Positions 48,474-57,773 of a stretch of 64,000 bases of DNA are shown here, one piece after another. Both the position numbers and the translations under genes were made by a program. Source of the DNA: Rhizobium sp. JAB6. GTDB taxonomy: Bacteria > Pseudomonadota > Alphaproteobacteria > Rhizobiales > Rhizobiaceae. The notes beneath the pieces were generated by a model. It saw nothing but the letters and a program-made list of their open reading frames with translations. It was not told the DNA's origin and ran no database searches. The number at the start of each line of letters is the position of its first letter. Positions within the stretch are counted from its first letter, which is position 1. Location: positions 1 through 64,000 of the forward strand of contig NZ_PYJQ01000001.1 in assembly GCF_003024605.1 (NCBI RefSeq), given 5' to 3'.

Positions 48474-49082
48474 TTATTCTTCTTCGTCGTCCGCTTCGTT
48501 CTGGTTCGCTGCCTGGGCTTTCGCCAGCTTGTCGGCGCGCAGCGCGTCGCGGATGAGATCGTCCGTCAGGATCAGCTTGGCCTCGGCCAGCGTGCTGAAC
48601 GGAATGGTTACCTTCTGCTCCTCGCCGCGGGTCGCTTCATCGCGCTCGATCGTGAAGCCCTCGGCCTCGACGGCGACGATCTTGCCGCGGAAACGCTTGC
48701 GGTTCTCGACGAGAATCGACGTTTCGCACTTGACGAGGTGGCCGATCCAGCGCTGGAAATCCGACTTTCGCACCATCGGGCGGTCGATACCCGGCGAAGA
48801 CACTTCGAGATGATACGCCTTATCGATCGGATCTTCCACATCAAGGACCGGAGAAATGGCCATGGAGACCGCTTCGCAGTCCTCGACGGTCATGGTGCCG
48901 TCGTTGCGCTCGGTCATGATCTGCAGCGTCAGGCCGTTCAGATTGAGGAGGCGCACGCGCACCAGACGGAAGCCCATGCCCACAAGGACGGGCTCGATGA
49001 TGGCGGCGACACGCTGATCAAGGCCGGTTTCGACGATCAGCCTGGGTTCGTTGGTATTGTCTGCGTTTGTCACGTCCGACAA
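48474..49082 (-). CDS. rimP: ribosome maturation factor RimP
   Basis: A 202-residue protein for 30S maturation. [20 protein letters not shown] and [19 protein letters not shown] open the fold, followed by [20 protein letters not shown]; an acidic tail ends it. The TTG at 49082 is preferred as start because GGAG lies seven bases upstream and the family begins near SDVTNADN; an ATG five codons earlier (49097) is the alternative. First gene of the nusA operon; a terminator for the upstream transglycosylase gene lies between. Confidence 0.93.
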   Translation of the reverse strand: MSDVTNADNTNEPRLIVETGLDQRVAAIIEPVLVGMGFRLVRVRLLNLNGLTLQIMTERNDGTMTVEDCEAVSMAISPVLDVEDPIDKAYHLEVSSPGIDRPMVRKSDFQRWIGHLVKCETSILVENRKRFRGKIVAVEAEGFTIERDEATRGEEQKVTIPFSTLAEAKLILTDDLIRDALRADKLAKAQAANQNEADDEEE

Positions 49083-49130
49083 GCATTCACTCCGCATTGT
49101 TCATGCATTGGGAGATCGCGCTAATAAAAA

Positions 49131-49155
49131 AGAGCGGGTCCTTGCGGCCCACTCT
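49131..49155 (-). terminator. hairpin terminator after the transglycosylase gene
   Basis: On the minus strand AGAGTGGGCC pairs with GGACCCGCTCT (one bulge) around GCAA and is followed by TTTTTTATT. It lies 85 bases after the MltB-type gene and just upstream of rimP, so the rimP operon needs its own promoter. Confidence 0.75.
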
Positions 49156-49239
49156 TCATCACACGATCAAGAATTTGAAGCGGATATAAGCCTCTTTCCG
49201 GCAAATTGCAAGGCATTCGCGCCGAAAGCCTTTCCGCAG

Positions 49240-50523
49240 CTATTTTAGCACGCCGAGCATGGAGCTATCGGGATAGCAGGTAGGCTTCATGCCGCTCTTT
49301 TCCTGCCACTGGCCGATCGAACGCCGCGTCTTATAGCCGGGCAGGCCGTCCGTGCCGCCGACATCGTAGCCCTTGCGCTCCAGAGCCTTCTGCATATTGG
49401 CGACGTCGGAACGCAGCATCTTGCCGACATCGCCCCATTTTTCCTGGAAGGCGCCGCCGCCATTGGCAATGCGGTCGGCAAGATTGCCGATATAGAGGCC
49501 GTAGAGGTCGGAATTGTTATATTCCTTGATGACGTAGAAATTCGGCGTCACGATGAATTCCGGCCCGTCGCGGCCGGCCGGCACCAGCATCATGCCGCTC
49601 GCCCGCAACTCGTCGGATGGAAATGCCTTGCCGGAAACTCTCACGATCCCGAGCGAGGCCCATTGCGAAATCGGCTTGGCGAGATCGGGTCCTTCCTGCG
49701 CGCAGGAGACGTTTTGCGGGATCGCGACCTCATAGCCCCAGCCACGGCCGCGCTGCCAGCCCTTCTGAACCATATAGTTGGCGATGGATGCCAATGTGTC
49801 CGGCACCGAGGTCCAGATGTTGCGGTGGCCGTCGCCATCGAAATCGACGGCATATTTCAGATAATTGGTCGGCATGAATTGCGGCTGGCCAAGGGCGCCG
49901 GCCCAGGAGCCCTTGAACTGATCCGGCGTGACGTCGCCATGTTCGAGGATGCGAAGGCCGGCAATCAGCTCGTTGCGGAACATGTCCTTGCGCGTCGACA
50001 TGAAGGCCTTGGTCGCCAGCACCTGAATGGCGGAATTCGGGAGCTTGGCGATGCCGAAGCCGGTCTCCCGGCCCCAGATCGCCAGCAGGATCGGCCCCGG
50101 TACGCCATAGGTCTTCTCGATCCGCCGCAGCACCGGCCCATATTGCGAGGCGAGGCTCCGTCCGGTTACCGCGAGTTTCTGCAGCCGCCCCTCGTTGAAA
50201 TAAGGAGCAGGGGAGGAGAATTCGGCCTGGGTTTGCGCCTGCTGCTTCGGCTTCGGGAAGCCCGGCGGCTCAAGGTCGGGCAGATCCCAGTTCAGCGTCA
50301 CGCCGGCGAAGGCGGCCTTGAACGTAGCATCGGAAATGCCGGCGTTCCGTGCCTCGGGCCGAAGATCCTTCTGGATCCAGGTTTGAAACTGCGCTTCGAC
50401 ATCGGCTTTGGAGGCGGCGAGCGCGGGGAGGGGAAGGAGGGCGAGGAGGAGGATGTAGAGAAGAGAAAGCAGCCTTTGCGCATGCCGAGCCGCTGATACC
50501 CCCCTCTGTCGCTTTCGCGACAT
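49240..50523 (-). CDS. MltB-type lytic murein transglycosylase with peptidoglycan-binding domain
   Basis: A 427-residue periplasmic enzyme that cleaves the glycan strand with 1,6-anhydro ends. A hydrophobic signal segment (LLYILLLALLPLPALAASK) is followed by an SLT_2 domain with WGRETGFG (the catalytic Glu), GSWAGALGQPQFMPTNYL and the DFDGDGHRNIW motif. A C-terminal PG-binding repeat reads ALERKGYDVGGTDGLPGYKTR. The first in-frame ATG (MSRKRQRGVS) lies inside a repeated intergenic element, so the start is uncertain: the true start may be a non-ATG codon nearer the signal segment. Confidence 0.88.
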   Translation of the reverse strand: MSRKRQRGVSAARHAQRLLSLLYILLLALLPLPALAASKADVEAQFQTWIQKDLRPEARNAGISDATFKAAFAGVTLNWDLPDLEPPGFPKPKQQAQTQAEFSSPAPYFNEGRLQKLAVTGRSLASQYGPVLRRIEKTYGVPGPILLAIWGRETGFGIAKLPNSAIQVLATKAFMSTRKDMFRNELIAGLRILEHGDVTPDQFKGSWAGALGQPQFMPTNYLKYAVDFDGDGHRNIWTSVPDTLASIANYMVQKGWQRGRGWGYEVAIPQNVSCAQEGPDLAKPISQWASLGIVRVSGKAFPSDELRASGMMLVPAGRDGPEFIVTPNFYVIKEYNNSDLYGLYIGNLADRIANGGGAFQEKWGDVGKMLRSDVANMQKALERKGYDVGGTDGLPGYKTRRSIGQWQEKSGMKPTCYPDSSMLGVLK

Positions 50524-50546
50524 CTCCCTCACTATGGGGGAGATTG
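50497..50546. repeat. REP-like element, copy 1
   Basis: TACCCCCCTCTGTC, then GCTTTCGC and GACATCTCCC, ending in a CTCCC/GGGAG stem. The same element occurs inverted at 50638-50689. This copy overlaps the 5' end of the transglycosylase gene and supplies its ATG. Confidence 0.75.
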
Positions 50547-50637
50547 TTGGGAGTTCGCCGCCGCCCCTATCCGTAAAATTTCCCTCGGCATCTGCAGGCA
50601 GGATATTGGTTTGAGGCAGATCGCCGCTGCGGGCCGC

Positions 50638-50689
50638 CAATCTCCCCCCTTGTGGAGGAGATGTCAGCGAAAGCTGACAGAGGGGGGTA
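50638..50689. repeat. REP-like element, copy 2 (inverted relative to copy 1)
   Basis: Read on the minus strand it gives TTACCCCCCTCTGTCAGC, then TTTCGCTGACATCTCC and a CCTCC/GGGGGGAG part. The central GTCAGC-TTTC-GCTGAC stem is longer than in copy 1. It lies between recR and the transglycosylase gene; the 91 bases separating the two copies show no gene. Confidence 0.75.
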
Positions 50690-50725
50690 AAAACTCTCCT
50701 CATACTCTTTCCTTTGTTGCGGCTC

Positions 50726-51331
50726 TCAAATCGCCGTCCGCGCCCTCAACGCCGCCGCAAGCGTGCCCTCGTCGAGATAATCGAGCTCGCCGCCGACAGG
50801 CACGCCATGGGCAAGGCGGGTGATCTTGACCTCGAGGCCATCAAGCTGGTCGGTTATATAGTGTGCTGTGGTTTGTCCCTCGACCGTTGCATTGACGGCA
50901 ATGATGATCTCGCGGACATCGCCTTCACTCACGCGGGCGATCAGCCCGCGAATGTTGAGATCGTCAGGCCCGACACCGTCGAGCGGCGACAGGACGCCGC
51001 CGAGGACATGGTAGGCGGCATTCATCGCGCCTGACCGTTCCAGGGCCCAGAGATCGGAGACATCCTCGACGACGATGATGACGGATTGGTCGCGGCGGTC
51101 GTCGGTGCAGACGGTGCAGGGATCGACGGTATCGACATTGCCGCAGCGCGAGCAGATCTTCACCTTATCATAGGCATCGCCCATGGCATGGGATAGCGGC
51201 CCGAGCAGCTGGTCCTTTTTCTTGATGAGATGCAGTGCCGCGCGGCGCGCCGAGCGCGGCCCGAGGCCCGGCACTTTCGCCAGGAGCTGGATGAGTTTTT
51301 CGATTTCGGGACCGGTGACTCGCTTTGCCAT
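50726..51331 (-). CDS. recR: recombination mediator RecR
   Basis: A 201-residue protein that works with RecF and RecO to load RecA at gaps. The helix-hairpin-helix [15 protein letters not shown], the zinc finger [16 protein letters not shown] and a Toprim domain ([17 protein letters not shown]) are all present. Standard length. In many bacteria recR sits beside ybaB and dnaX; here it is about 2.5 kb from them. Confidence 0.96.
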   Translation of the reverse strand: MAKRVTGPEIEKLIQLLAKVPGLGPRSARRAALHLIKKKDQLLGPLSHAMGDAYDKVKICSRCGNVDTVDPCTVCTDDRRDQSVIIVVEDVSDLWALERSGAMNAAYHVLGGVLSPLDGVGPDDLNIRGLIARVSEGDVREIIIAVNATVEGQTTAHYITDQLDGLEVKITRLAHGVPVGGELDYLDEGTLAAALRARTAI

Positions 51332-51388
51332 GGGAGGCTTTTAGCTCATAAGCTTCAAGAACGGAATCACGGAAGGAACGGTTGATCG

Positions 51389-52009
51389 ATGAAAATTCTC
51401 GCCGTGTGCCGCGGTGTTCCTGAAACGCTGCCGGGCAAGAAAGCGAAGACCGGTATCAACAAGCGCGCGGTCAACGGTGCCGTCATGATCGACGAACTGG
51501 GGCTGCTCGGGGATGCCATCTGCAATCGAAAGCATCATGGCGGCCCTGATCAGGCCGTCTATGTCGAGGGTTCGCTGACGCTGGACTGGTGGGCAAGCGA
51601 GCTCGGACGCCAGCTGGAGCCGGGCGCCTTCGGCGAAAATCTCATCATCGACGGCCTGGACAACTCCCAGGCCGCCGTCGGCGACCAATTCATAGCCGGC
51701 GATCTTGTTTTGGAAGTGACCTCGGCGCGTATTCCCTGCGCCACCTTCGCAGCGAAGATGGGCGATCCGCAATTCGTCAAGCGCTACGTCCGGGCCGGGC
51801 GCCCCGGCATCTATTGCCGCGTTCTTGCAGGCGGCACGGTGAGCGGTGACATGCCGGTCACCTACCGGCCTTATGCCGGCGAGAGGGTGACGATGCCGGA
51901 AGTGATGGCGACATTCGGCAGGCGATTGTCACCGCGGGACCGGGCGCGTTATCTGGCGGCGCCCATTCATCATAAGCTGCGCGCGCTCATCGAAGGCGAC
52001 GCACTCTGA
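51389..52009 (+). CDS. MOSC-domain protein
   Basis: A 206-residue protein with the MOSC sulfurtransferase-like domain related to molybdenum-cofactor sulfurase and YiiM. It shows NRKHHGGPDQAVYVEG near 50, GAFGENLIIDGLD, GDQFIAGDLVLEVTSARIPC with the conserved Cys, and FVKRYVRAGRPGIYCRVL. YiiM-type MOSC proteins reduce N-hydroxylated compounds with molybdenum cofactor. Exact substrate unknown. Its start is 57 bases from the divergent recR start. Confidence 0.87.
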   Translation: MKILAVCRGVPETLPGKKAKTGINKRAVNGAVMIDELGLLGDAICNRKHHGGPDQAVYVEGSLTLDWWASELGRQLEPGAFGENLIIDGLDNSQAAVGDQFIAGDLVLEVTSARIPCATFAAKMGDPQFVKRYVRAGRPGIYCRVLAGGTVSGDMPVTYRPYAGERVTMPEVMATFGRRLSPRDRARYLAAPIHHKLRALIEGDAL

Positions 52010-52011
52010 AA

Positions 52012-52623
52012 TCACCGCATGGCAATCGCGACAGCCGCGCCCGCCATGGTGCCGGCGCTGGCGCGGTTGGCGATGCGCACGGCGCGGCGGCTCTTCAGGA
52101 AGGTCCTGGCTTTGGCCGCCAGCATCGCCCAGGAGAGATCGATGACGACGAGCACCGCAAACATCGTCGCGACCAGCTCGGCCCAGCCCGAAACCGTCAC
52201 GCCATGCAGATCGATGATCGAGGGCAGCAGCGCCACGTAGAATACCATGATCTTGGGATTGCCCATGGTGACCGTGAAGCCGGCAAGGAAGAGCCGTGTG
52301 GCCGATTGCTCGTCCGGCAACTCTTCTCCGGTCGTATCGGAGGAGGCAAACCACATCTTCCAGGCAAGATAGAGCAGATAGGCAACGCCGAGCCATTTGA
52401 TTGCCACGAAGGCGAGGTGGAAGGTTTCGGCGATGGTCGCAAGACCGGCAACGGCGCAGGTCAACCAGATCGCCTCGCCAAGCCACATGCCGGAGAGGAA
52501 GGGCAGCACGTTGCTCGCCCCCTTTGTGAGTACGCGCGCCACGAGTGCCGCGATGTTCGGTCCTGGCGATCCCGCCGCAATGAACAGGGCGCCGGCAAAA
52601 ACAAGCAACGTCGATAGGCTCAT
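52012..52623 (-). CDS. LysE/RhtB-family amino acid exporter
   Basis: A 203-residue membrane protein with about six helices that should export amino acids or their analogues. GSPGPNIAALVARVLTKG is the family N-terminal motif, and GFTVTMGNPKIMVFYVALLP marks the fourth and fifth helices. MSLSTLLVFAG is the start, with a normal LysE length; an open frame upstream has no homology. Convergent with the MOSC gene, two bases apart. Confidence 0.9.
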   Translation of the reverse strand: MSLSTLLVFAGALFIAAGSPGPNIAALVARVLTKGASNVLPFLSGMWLGEAIWLTCAVAGLATIAETFHLAFVAIKWLGVAYLLYLAWKMWFASSDTTGEELPDEQSATRLFLAGFTVTMGNPKIMVFYVALLPSIIDLHGVTVSGWAELVATMFAVLVVIDLSWAMLAAKARTFLKSRRAVRIANRASAGTMAGAAVAIAMR

Positions 52624-52716
52624 CCCATTCCCTCCGGTTAGGCAGGTCAGACGATATCTGGAAGAAGGGCCAGAAATAGCACTCCGGCGCGGCTTTTCCA
52701 AATGGCGGATTTGTGT

Positions 52717-53253
52717 TCAGACAAGCTGGGCACGAAAACGCCCGAAGATTCCCTTGCCTTCCGGCCAGTCGCCCAGCCCGGATGCCGCATTGATATGGCC
52801 GCGCGGCCCGATATCGACGAAGGCACTGCCCCAGCTTTCGGCGCTGCGACGCGCGTGATCGAAGGACCCGAACGGATCGTCGGTGCTGGCGACGAGCAGG
52901 GATGGAAAGGGCAGCCGCTGTCGTGGCGGATCGGCAAAACTGCCGGCCTCGGCAAGGTAGATCTCACCCGTAGGGTCGGGGGCCGCAACCATAAATACGC
53001 CAAGAATCGCCGTCTTCTTCACAGGAGCCCAATGGGCGATCAACTGACACGCAAGGCTGTGGGCGATCAGGATCGGCGGCGTTTTGGAGCGGGAGATTTC
53101 GCGCTCAAGCGCGGCAATCCAATCCGAAAGGATTGGTCTGTCCCAGCTTGAGGGCTGGAAACGTCGTATGGTCGGATCGTCCCGTTCCCAGAATGTCTGC
53201 CAGTGACCTTCGCCCGAACCGCCTAACCCCGGTAGCGTGATGATATCGCTCAT
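52717..53253 (-). CDS. RBBP9/YdeN-type alpha/beta serine hydrolase
   Basis: A 178-residue hydrolase. The nucleophile Ser is in LIAHSLACQL, the Asp in VASTDDPFGS and the His in GPRGHINAASGLG, completing the triad in family order. MSDIITLPGLGGSGEGHWQ is the conserved start of the RBBP9/YdeN group; the open frame continues upstream without homology. Substrate unknown. Divergent from the Lrp-type regulator (113-base gap), which may control it. Confidence 0.88.
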   Translation of the reverse strand: MSDIITLPGLGGSGEGHWQTFWERDDPTIRRFQPSSWDRPILSDWIAALEREISRSKTPPILIAHSLACQLIAHWAPVKKTAILGVFMVAAPDPTGEIYLAEAGSFADPPRQRLPFPSLLVASTDDPFGSFDHARRSAESWGSAFVDIGPRGHINAASGLGDWPEGKGIFGRFRAQLV

Positions 53254-53366
53254 CTCAATCCTTTCTCCATGGTCTCTCACGGAGAAAAGCTGGCATGCCG
53301 GGATGCCGATTGACATTGCAATCCATCGGATAAAACTTATATCAACCGATGAATTGAAGGCGACCA

Positions 53367-53843
53367 ATGGATACTATCGAAAGAGGACTGGATCCGACGG
53401 ATCTATCGATCGTCGAAACCCTGCAGCAGGACGGGCGAATCTCCGTATCCGAGCTCGGCCGCCGTGTCGGCCTCTCGCAGCCGGCGGCATCGGAACGGCT
53501 GAAGCGGCTGGAGGAGCGCGGCGTCATCGCCGGCTACCGCGCCGTCATCGATCCTGCTGTCGTCGGGCTCGGCATGATGGCCGTCATCCGGCTGCGCACC
53601 ACCCACGAGCATATCCGGCCTTGTCTGAAGCAATTTTCCGAAATGCCCGAGATTATCGAGGTGCTGAGGCTGACGGGCGAGGATTGCTTCCTGCTCAAGG
53701 TTCTCGTGCCGACGCCATCGGACCTTGAAACCATCGTCGATGCCATTGCCCGTCATGGCGCGGTGACGACGTCGCTCGTGCTGCGAAACGAACCCATGAA
53801 GGCGATCGGCCGCGATCTCATTCGCAAGGCGGCCGCACGCTGA
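53367..53843 (+). CDS. Lrp/AsnC-family transcriptional regulator
   Basis: A 158-residue regulator with an N-terminal helix-turn-helix (RISVSELGRRVGLSQPAASE) and a C-terminal RAM/ACT-like ligand domain (VLRLTGEDCFLLKVLVPT). The family usually binds amino acids and forms octamers. Neighbouring genes are a hydrolase and a LysE exporter; an Lrp regulator near a LysE exporter is a common pairing, so the exporter is a plausible target. Confidence 0.9.
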   Translation: MDTIERGLDPTDLSIVETLQQDGRISVSELGRRVGLSQPAASERLKRLEERGVIAGYRAVIDPAVVGLGMMAVIRLRTTHEHIRPCLKQFSEMPEIIEVLRLTGEDCFLLKVLVPTPSDLETIVDAIARHGAVTTSLVLRNEPMKAIGRDLIRKAAAR

Positions 53844-53859
53844 AAGAAATAGTCCAGCC

Positions 53860-54183
53860 TCAGAAAGGCAGCTTGAAGCCGGGCGGGATCGGCAGGCCTG
53901 CGGTCAGTTCGCGGGTCTTTTCCGCGGCGATCGCCTCGGCCTTTTCCTGTGCATCCTTATTGGCGGCAACGATCAGGTCTTCGAGGATTTCGACATCGTC
54001 TTCCTTGAAGAGCGATGGGTCGATCTTGAGGCCCACCATAAGTCCCTTGCCGTTGACGGTGACGTTGACGAGGCCGCCGCCGGCCTTGCCTTCGACGCGA
54101 ATGTCGGCGATCTCCGACTGCATCTTCTCCATCTTCGCCTGCATTTCCTTCACTTTGCCCATCATGCCCATGATGTCGCGCAT
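53860..54183 (-). CDS. ybaB: YbaB/EbfC nucleoid-associated protein
   Basis: A 107-residue DNA-binding protein that forms the tweezer-shaped dimers of Yba[38 protein letters not shown] and [13 protein letters not shown] are conserved family segments. It follows dnaX in the usual dnaX-ybaB order, 104 bases apart on the same strand. The first ATG that opens the family sequence is used; a longer frame upstream is not homologous. Confidence 0.95.
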   Translation of the reverse strand: MRDIMGMMGKVKEMQAKMEKMQSEIADIRVEGKAGGGLVNVTVNGKGLMVGLKIDPSLFKEDDVEILEDLIVAANKDAQEKAEAIAAEKTRELTAGLPIPPGFKLPF

Positions 54184-54287
54184 CGTCTTTGTCCTTCTTC
54201 TGCAAGTCTCTGTTTGAGCGGCAGGATATGTCGTCATGGTCGTCAACCGCTTCAAGCCAAGCGGTTCCGTCCGCATTCATCCTAGCC

Positions 54288-56162
54288 TTAGAATTCGATG
54301 TCGTCGCCGGGTAGAATATCGCCATCGATAGATTCGGCGATTGCCGGCGGAGCCGCGGCTTCGTCCTCTTCGTCCGTCTCGGGAGCCCGCACCCGCACGT
54401 CTATGATCTTTGCGCCCGGAAATTGCGCCAGGATCGCCGCGACATCGGGGTCCTGCCGGGCATCGGCGACCCGCTGCTTCTGGGCGTTCGCCTCGGCCTC
54501 GACAAGCGTCGGCTGGCCTTCCTCGCGGCTGAGGCTGACGATCCAGTGGATGCCTGTCCATTCCTTCAGCTTGACGGCAAGCTCGTTCAAGAGCGTGCCG
54601 GGAGCACCTGATGTCAGGCTGACATCGAGCCTTCCCGGCTCAAGCTTGACCGGGCGCACGAAAGTGCGCACCAGCGCCTTCAGCTTCGGATCGCGCTTCT
54701 GGCTGGCGAGCTCGGCGATATCGGCCATCGAATTAACGGGCACGAGCGGCTTCGGCGCCTCAACGGGTTTCGGTTCGATGCGTCCGACAGGTTGCGAATC
54801 CGGCTGTGTATTCGGTACGGCACGCAGCATGGCGACCGGTGCGGAAGGCGTGGGGCGGGATGCCGTTGTTTCGACCGCACGCGCCACGGTATTGCCCTGA
54901 TATGACACTGCTCCGCCACCATTGCCGCCGCTCGAAGAGGGCAAGGGACGAGCGCCGCCATTCCCATCGGACAATTCGGCGAGCCTGCGTGCCGCATCCT
55001 CCGGTGCCGGAAGATGAGCCGCATGCGCGAGCCGGATCAGCACCATTTCCGCAGCGCCGGCGGTACGCGAGGCATTTTCCGTCTCTGTAATGCCCTTGAG
55101 AAGCATCTGCCAGATGCGGGAAAGTGCTGTCACCGCGACCCCTTGCGCGAATTCCGCCGCTTTCGTGCGCTCGACTTCGCTGAGCGACGGATCATCGGCG
55201 GCATCGGGCACATATTTGAGGCGGGTCACGAGATGGGTGAAATCGGCAAGATCGGTGAGCACGACGACAGGATTGGCGCCGGCTTCGTACTGGCTGTTGA
55301 ATTCGGCAAGCGCCGCCGAGACATCGCCTTTGACGACATGGCCGAAGAGATCGACGATGCGGGCGCGGTCGGCAAGTCCGAGCATGGCGCGCACGGCATC
55401 GGCGGCAACGAAACCGCTGCCATGGGCGATTGCCTGATCGAGCAGCGACAGGCCGTCGCGGGCCGAGCCTTCGGCGGCGCGGGCGATCATGGCGAGCGCT
55501 TCCGGCTCGGCCTCGATGCCCTCCTTGCCGGCTATGGTGGCGAAGAGCCCGACGAGATCGGAGGCGCTGATGCGGCGCAGATCGAAGCGCTGGCAACGCG
55601 ACAGCACCGTGATGGGAACTTTACGGATTTCAGTGGTCGCAAAGATGAACTTCACATGCTCCGGCGGCTCTTCGAGCGTCTTCAGCAGGCCGTTGAAGGC
55701 GGCCGTCGACAGCATATGCACTTCATCGATGATATAGACCTTGTAGCGCGCCGAGACGGGCCGGTAGCGCACCTGCTCGATGATCTCCCGGATATCGTCG
55801 ATACCGGTATGCGAGGCGGCGTCCATCTCGATGACGTCGACGTGCCGGCCTTCCATGATCGCCTGGCAATGGTCGCCGGGTTCGCGCAGGTCGATCGTAG
55901 GCCGATCGATGTCAGCGGTCTTGTAGTTGAGGGCACGGGCGAGGATGCGGGCGGTCGTGGTCTTGCCGACGCCGCGCACGCCGGTCAGCATATAGGCCTG
56001 GGCGATGCGGCCGGTTTCGAACGCGTTGGTCAGCGTACGGACCATCGGCTCCTGGCCGACCATCAGATCCGTGAAGTCCTTGGGTCTGTATTTGCGGGCC
56101 AGCACCCGGTAACCGGTGCCGGTCGAAGCGGCATCTTTTGCTTGTCGCTCGGTGTCGCTCAT
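54288..56162 (-). CDS. dnaX: DNA polymerase III subunit gamma/tau
   Basis: A 624-residue clamp-loader ATPase. The AAA+ part starts RVLARKYRPKDFTDLMVGQ, with P-loop GVRGVGKTTTAR, the DVIEMDAASHTGIDDIRE switch, DEVHML Walker B and the sensor FIFATTEIRKVP. The C-terminal half (from about 380) is the tau-like polymerase- and helicase-binding region. The zinc-binding cysteine cluster normally between P-loop and switch is missing; only one Cys (in DHCQAIMEG) remains. The ATG at 56162 lies just after the SRP RNA gene. Confidence 0.96.
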   Translation of the reverse strand: MSDTERQAKDAASTGTGYRVLARKYRPKDFTDLMVGQEPMVRTLTNAFETGRIAQAYMLTGVRGVGKTTTARILARALNYKTADIDRPTIDLREPGDHCQAIMEGRHVDVIEMDAASHTGIDDIREIIEQVRYRPVSARYKVYIIDEVHMLSTAAFNGLLKTLEEPPEHVKFIFATTEIRKVPITVLSRCQRFDLRRISASDLVGLFATIAGKEGIEAEPEALAMIARAAEGSARDGLSLLDQAIAHGSGFVAADAVRAMLGLADRARIVDLFGHVVKGDVSAALAEFNSQYEAGANPVVVLTDLADFTHLVTRLKYVPDAADDPSLSEVERTKAAEFAQGVAVTALSRIWQMLLKGITETENASRTAGAAEMVLIRLAHAAHLPAPEDAARRLAELSDGNGGARPLPSSSGGNGGGAVSYQGNTVARAVETTASRPTPSAPVAMLRAVPNTQPDSQPVGRIEPKPVEAPKPLVPVNSMADIAELASQKRDPKLKALVRTFVRPVKLEPGRLDVSLTSGAPGTLLNELAVKLKEWTGIHWIVSLSREEGQPTLVEAEANAQKQRVADARQDPDVAAILAQFPGAKIIDVRVRAPETDEEDEAAAPPAIAESIDGDILPGDDIEF

Positions 56163-56204
56163 CGCCCTGCTTGTCGCCCGGAAAGCCGGGTCTGCTTTCG
56201 GAGT

Positions 56205-56304
56205 GGTGGGAGGCTGGCACGAATGACCCGTGCCGGGCTCGTTAGGGCTGCTTCCTTCCGGACCTGACCCAGTTGGCGAGTGGCTCGTCCACCACCAACC
56301 TCCC
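56205..56304 (-). ncRNA. ffs: signal recognition particle RNA, small (4.5S) type
   Basis: On the minus strand the universal SRP core is present: GGTCAGGTCCGGAAGGAAGC, followed by AGCC, which binds Ffh. The ends GGGAGGTTGGTGG and its complement near 56205-56214 close a hairpin of about 100 bases. Its place just upstream of dnaX is a standard alphaproteobacterial arrangement. End positions are read from stem pairing and may be off by a few bases. Confidence 0.9.
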
Positions 56305-56394
56305 GGATGCACATATCGGCAATATCGTCATCAAAAGCAAGCCAGGGTCAAAAAAAACTGCTAAACATTTGATAAAACAATGGAGGATGTCCCC

Positions 56395-56805
56395 TTGAAG
56401 GAGTTCACGCTCGACGATCGTCTTGCGAATGACAGCGTTTCAGTCACCATCACAGGCCTTTGCGACGTCCGGCTGATGAGGGATCGCCGCTGGCCGTGGC
56501 TCGTGCTGATCCCGCGTCGGCCCGACAAATCGGAAGTTTTCGAGTTGACGCCGCTCGATCGGATCCTGCTGACCTTCGAAACGGATAAGGTTGCAAGCGC
56601 CCTGAAGACGGTGACGGGTGCCGCAAAAATCAATGTCGGGGCACTTGGAAATATCGTCCGTCAGCTGCATGTTCATGTCATCGCGCGGTTCGAAGGTGAC
56701 GCCAACTGGCCAGGCCCGGTCTGGGGGTACGGCAGGGCGGAACCTTATTCGGACGAAGACATGAACAGCCTCATAGCCAAGTTGCGGGAAACGCTTTCAC
56801 AATGA
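56395..56805 (+). CDS. HIT-family hydrolase
   Basis: A 136-residue histidine-triad protein. The active-site HIT motif is QLHVHVIARF near residue 90, with the upstream PRRPDKSEVFELT segment typical of this subfamily. HIT enzymes split nucleoside phosphoramidates or dinucleotides. The TTG at 56395 is preferred because GGAGGA is seven bases upstream; an ATG five codons earlier overlaps that site and lacks one of its own. It overlaps nudC by four bases. Confidence 0.86.
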   Translation: MKEFTLDDRLANDSVSVTITGLCDVRLMRDRRWPWLVLIPRRPDKSEVFELTPLDRILLTFETDKVASALKTVTGAAKINVGALGNIVRQLHVHVIARFEGDANWPGPVWGYGRAEPYSDEDMNSLIAKLRETLSQ

Positions 56806-57761
56806 GCCATTCCATCTTTTCCTCGGATGCCCCGCATCCGGAAGCCAGCAGTCTCACCGCTTTTGCGGAAAACCAGCTCAACCGGGATGCCGAGCATCGC
56901 GACGAGGAATCGATCAAGCAGGCGCTCGCCAAGGAAGGCACACACATCCTGGCCTTTGCTCAGGACCGGCTTGTCTTGAAGCATGATGGCCAGGTGCTCG
57001 ACCCTCTGTTTGCCCGCTACGAGTTGAAGGATCTCGATCCGAATTGGGACGAGGCCGTTCTCCTCGGCTACCGCAAGACCGGCGAACCCCGGCTTGCCGT
57101 GCCCGTGCGCGTCAATCCTGACGAGCTTGCCAGCCAGTATAAGCCGGCTGACATGCGCGCTCTATGGCGCGATCTTCTGCTGGAAGGCGAAATCCTTGGC
57201 GAAGCCGCACAAGGCATGAGCCTCATCCGCTGGAATGGCGACAACCGCTTCTGCGGCCGCTGCGGCTCGGTGATGGAAAGCCGGATCGGCGGGTACAAGC
57301 GGGTCTGCACGGCCTGCGAACACATGATCTTCCCGCGCACCGATCCGGTCGTCATCATGCTCGGCATCGATGAGGAAAGGAATCGCTGCCTCCTCGGCCG
57401 CAGCCATCATTTCGCGCCGGGCATGTATTCCTGTCTCGCGGGTTTCGTCGAGCCGGGCGAAACCATCGAAAATGCGGTGCGCCGCGAAACACTCGAGGAA
57501 TCCGGTATTCATATCGGCCGCGTGCGCTATCACGCCTCGCAGCCCTGGCCCATGCCGCATTCCCTCATGATCGGCTGCTATGCCGAAGCCAAGTCGATGG
57601 TAATCCATATGGATGAGGCGGAACTTGAGGATTGCCGCTGGTTCACCCCGGAAGAGACGCTTGCGATGCTCGACCGCGTCTCGGCATCGGGCAATACCTC
57701 TCCACCCAAGGGCGCCATCGCCCATCGCCTGATGCGCGACTGGGTGGAATGGAAGCGCTAG
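56802..57761 (+). CDS. nudC: NAD(+) diphosphatase / NADH pyrophosphatase
   Basis: A 319-residue Nudix hydrolase that cuts NADH to NMNH and AMP and can remove NAD caps from RNA. The zinc finger appears as CGRCG and CTACE-like CTACEH, followed by the Nudix box GFVEPGETIENAVRRETLEE and the NudC-specific SQPWPMPHSLMIG. Length and domain order match NudC. It overlaps the HIT gene (ATGA), so both are co-translated nucleotide-salvage enzymes. Confidence 0.94.
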   Translation: MSHSIFSSDAPHPEASSLTAFAENQLNRDAEHRDEESIKQALAKEGTHILAFAQDRLVLKHDGQVLDPLFARYELKDLDPNWDEAVLLGYRKTGEPRLAVPVRVNPDELASQYKPADMRALWRDLLLEGEILGEAAQGMSLIRWNGDNRFCGRCGSVMESRIGGYKRVCTACEHMIFPRTDPVVIMLGIDEERNRCLLGRSHHFAPGMYSCLAGFVEPGETIENAVRRETLEESGIHIGRVRYHASQPWPMPHSLMIGCYAEAKSMVIHMDEAELEDCRWFTPEETLAMLDRVSASGNTSPPKGAIAHRLMRDWVEWKR

Positions 57762-57773
57762 GACTATCCTGCC

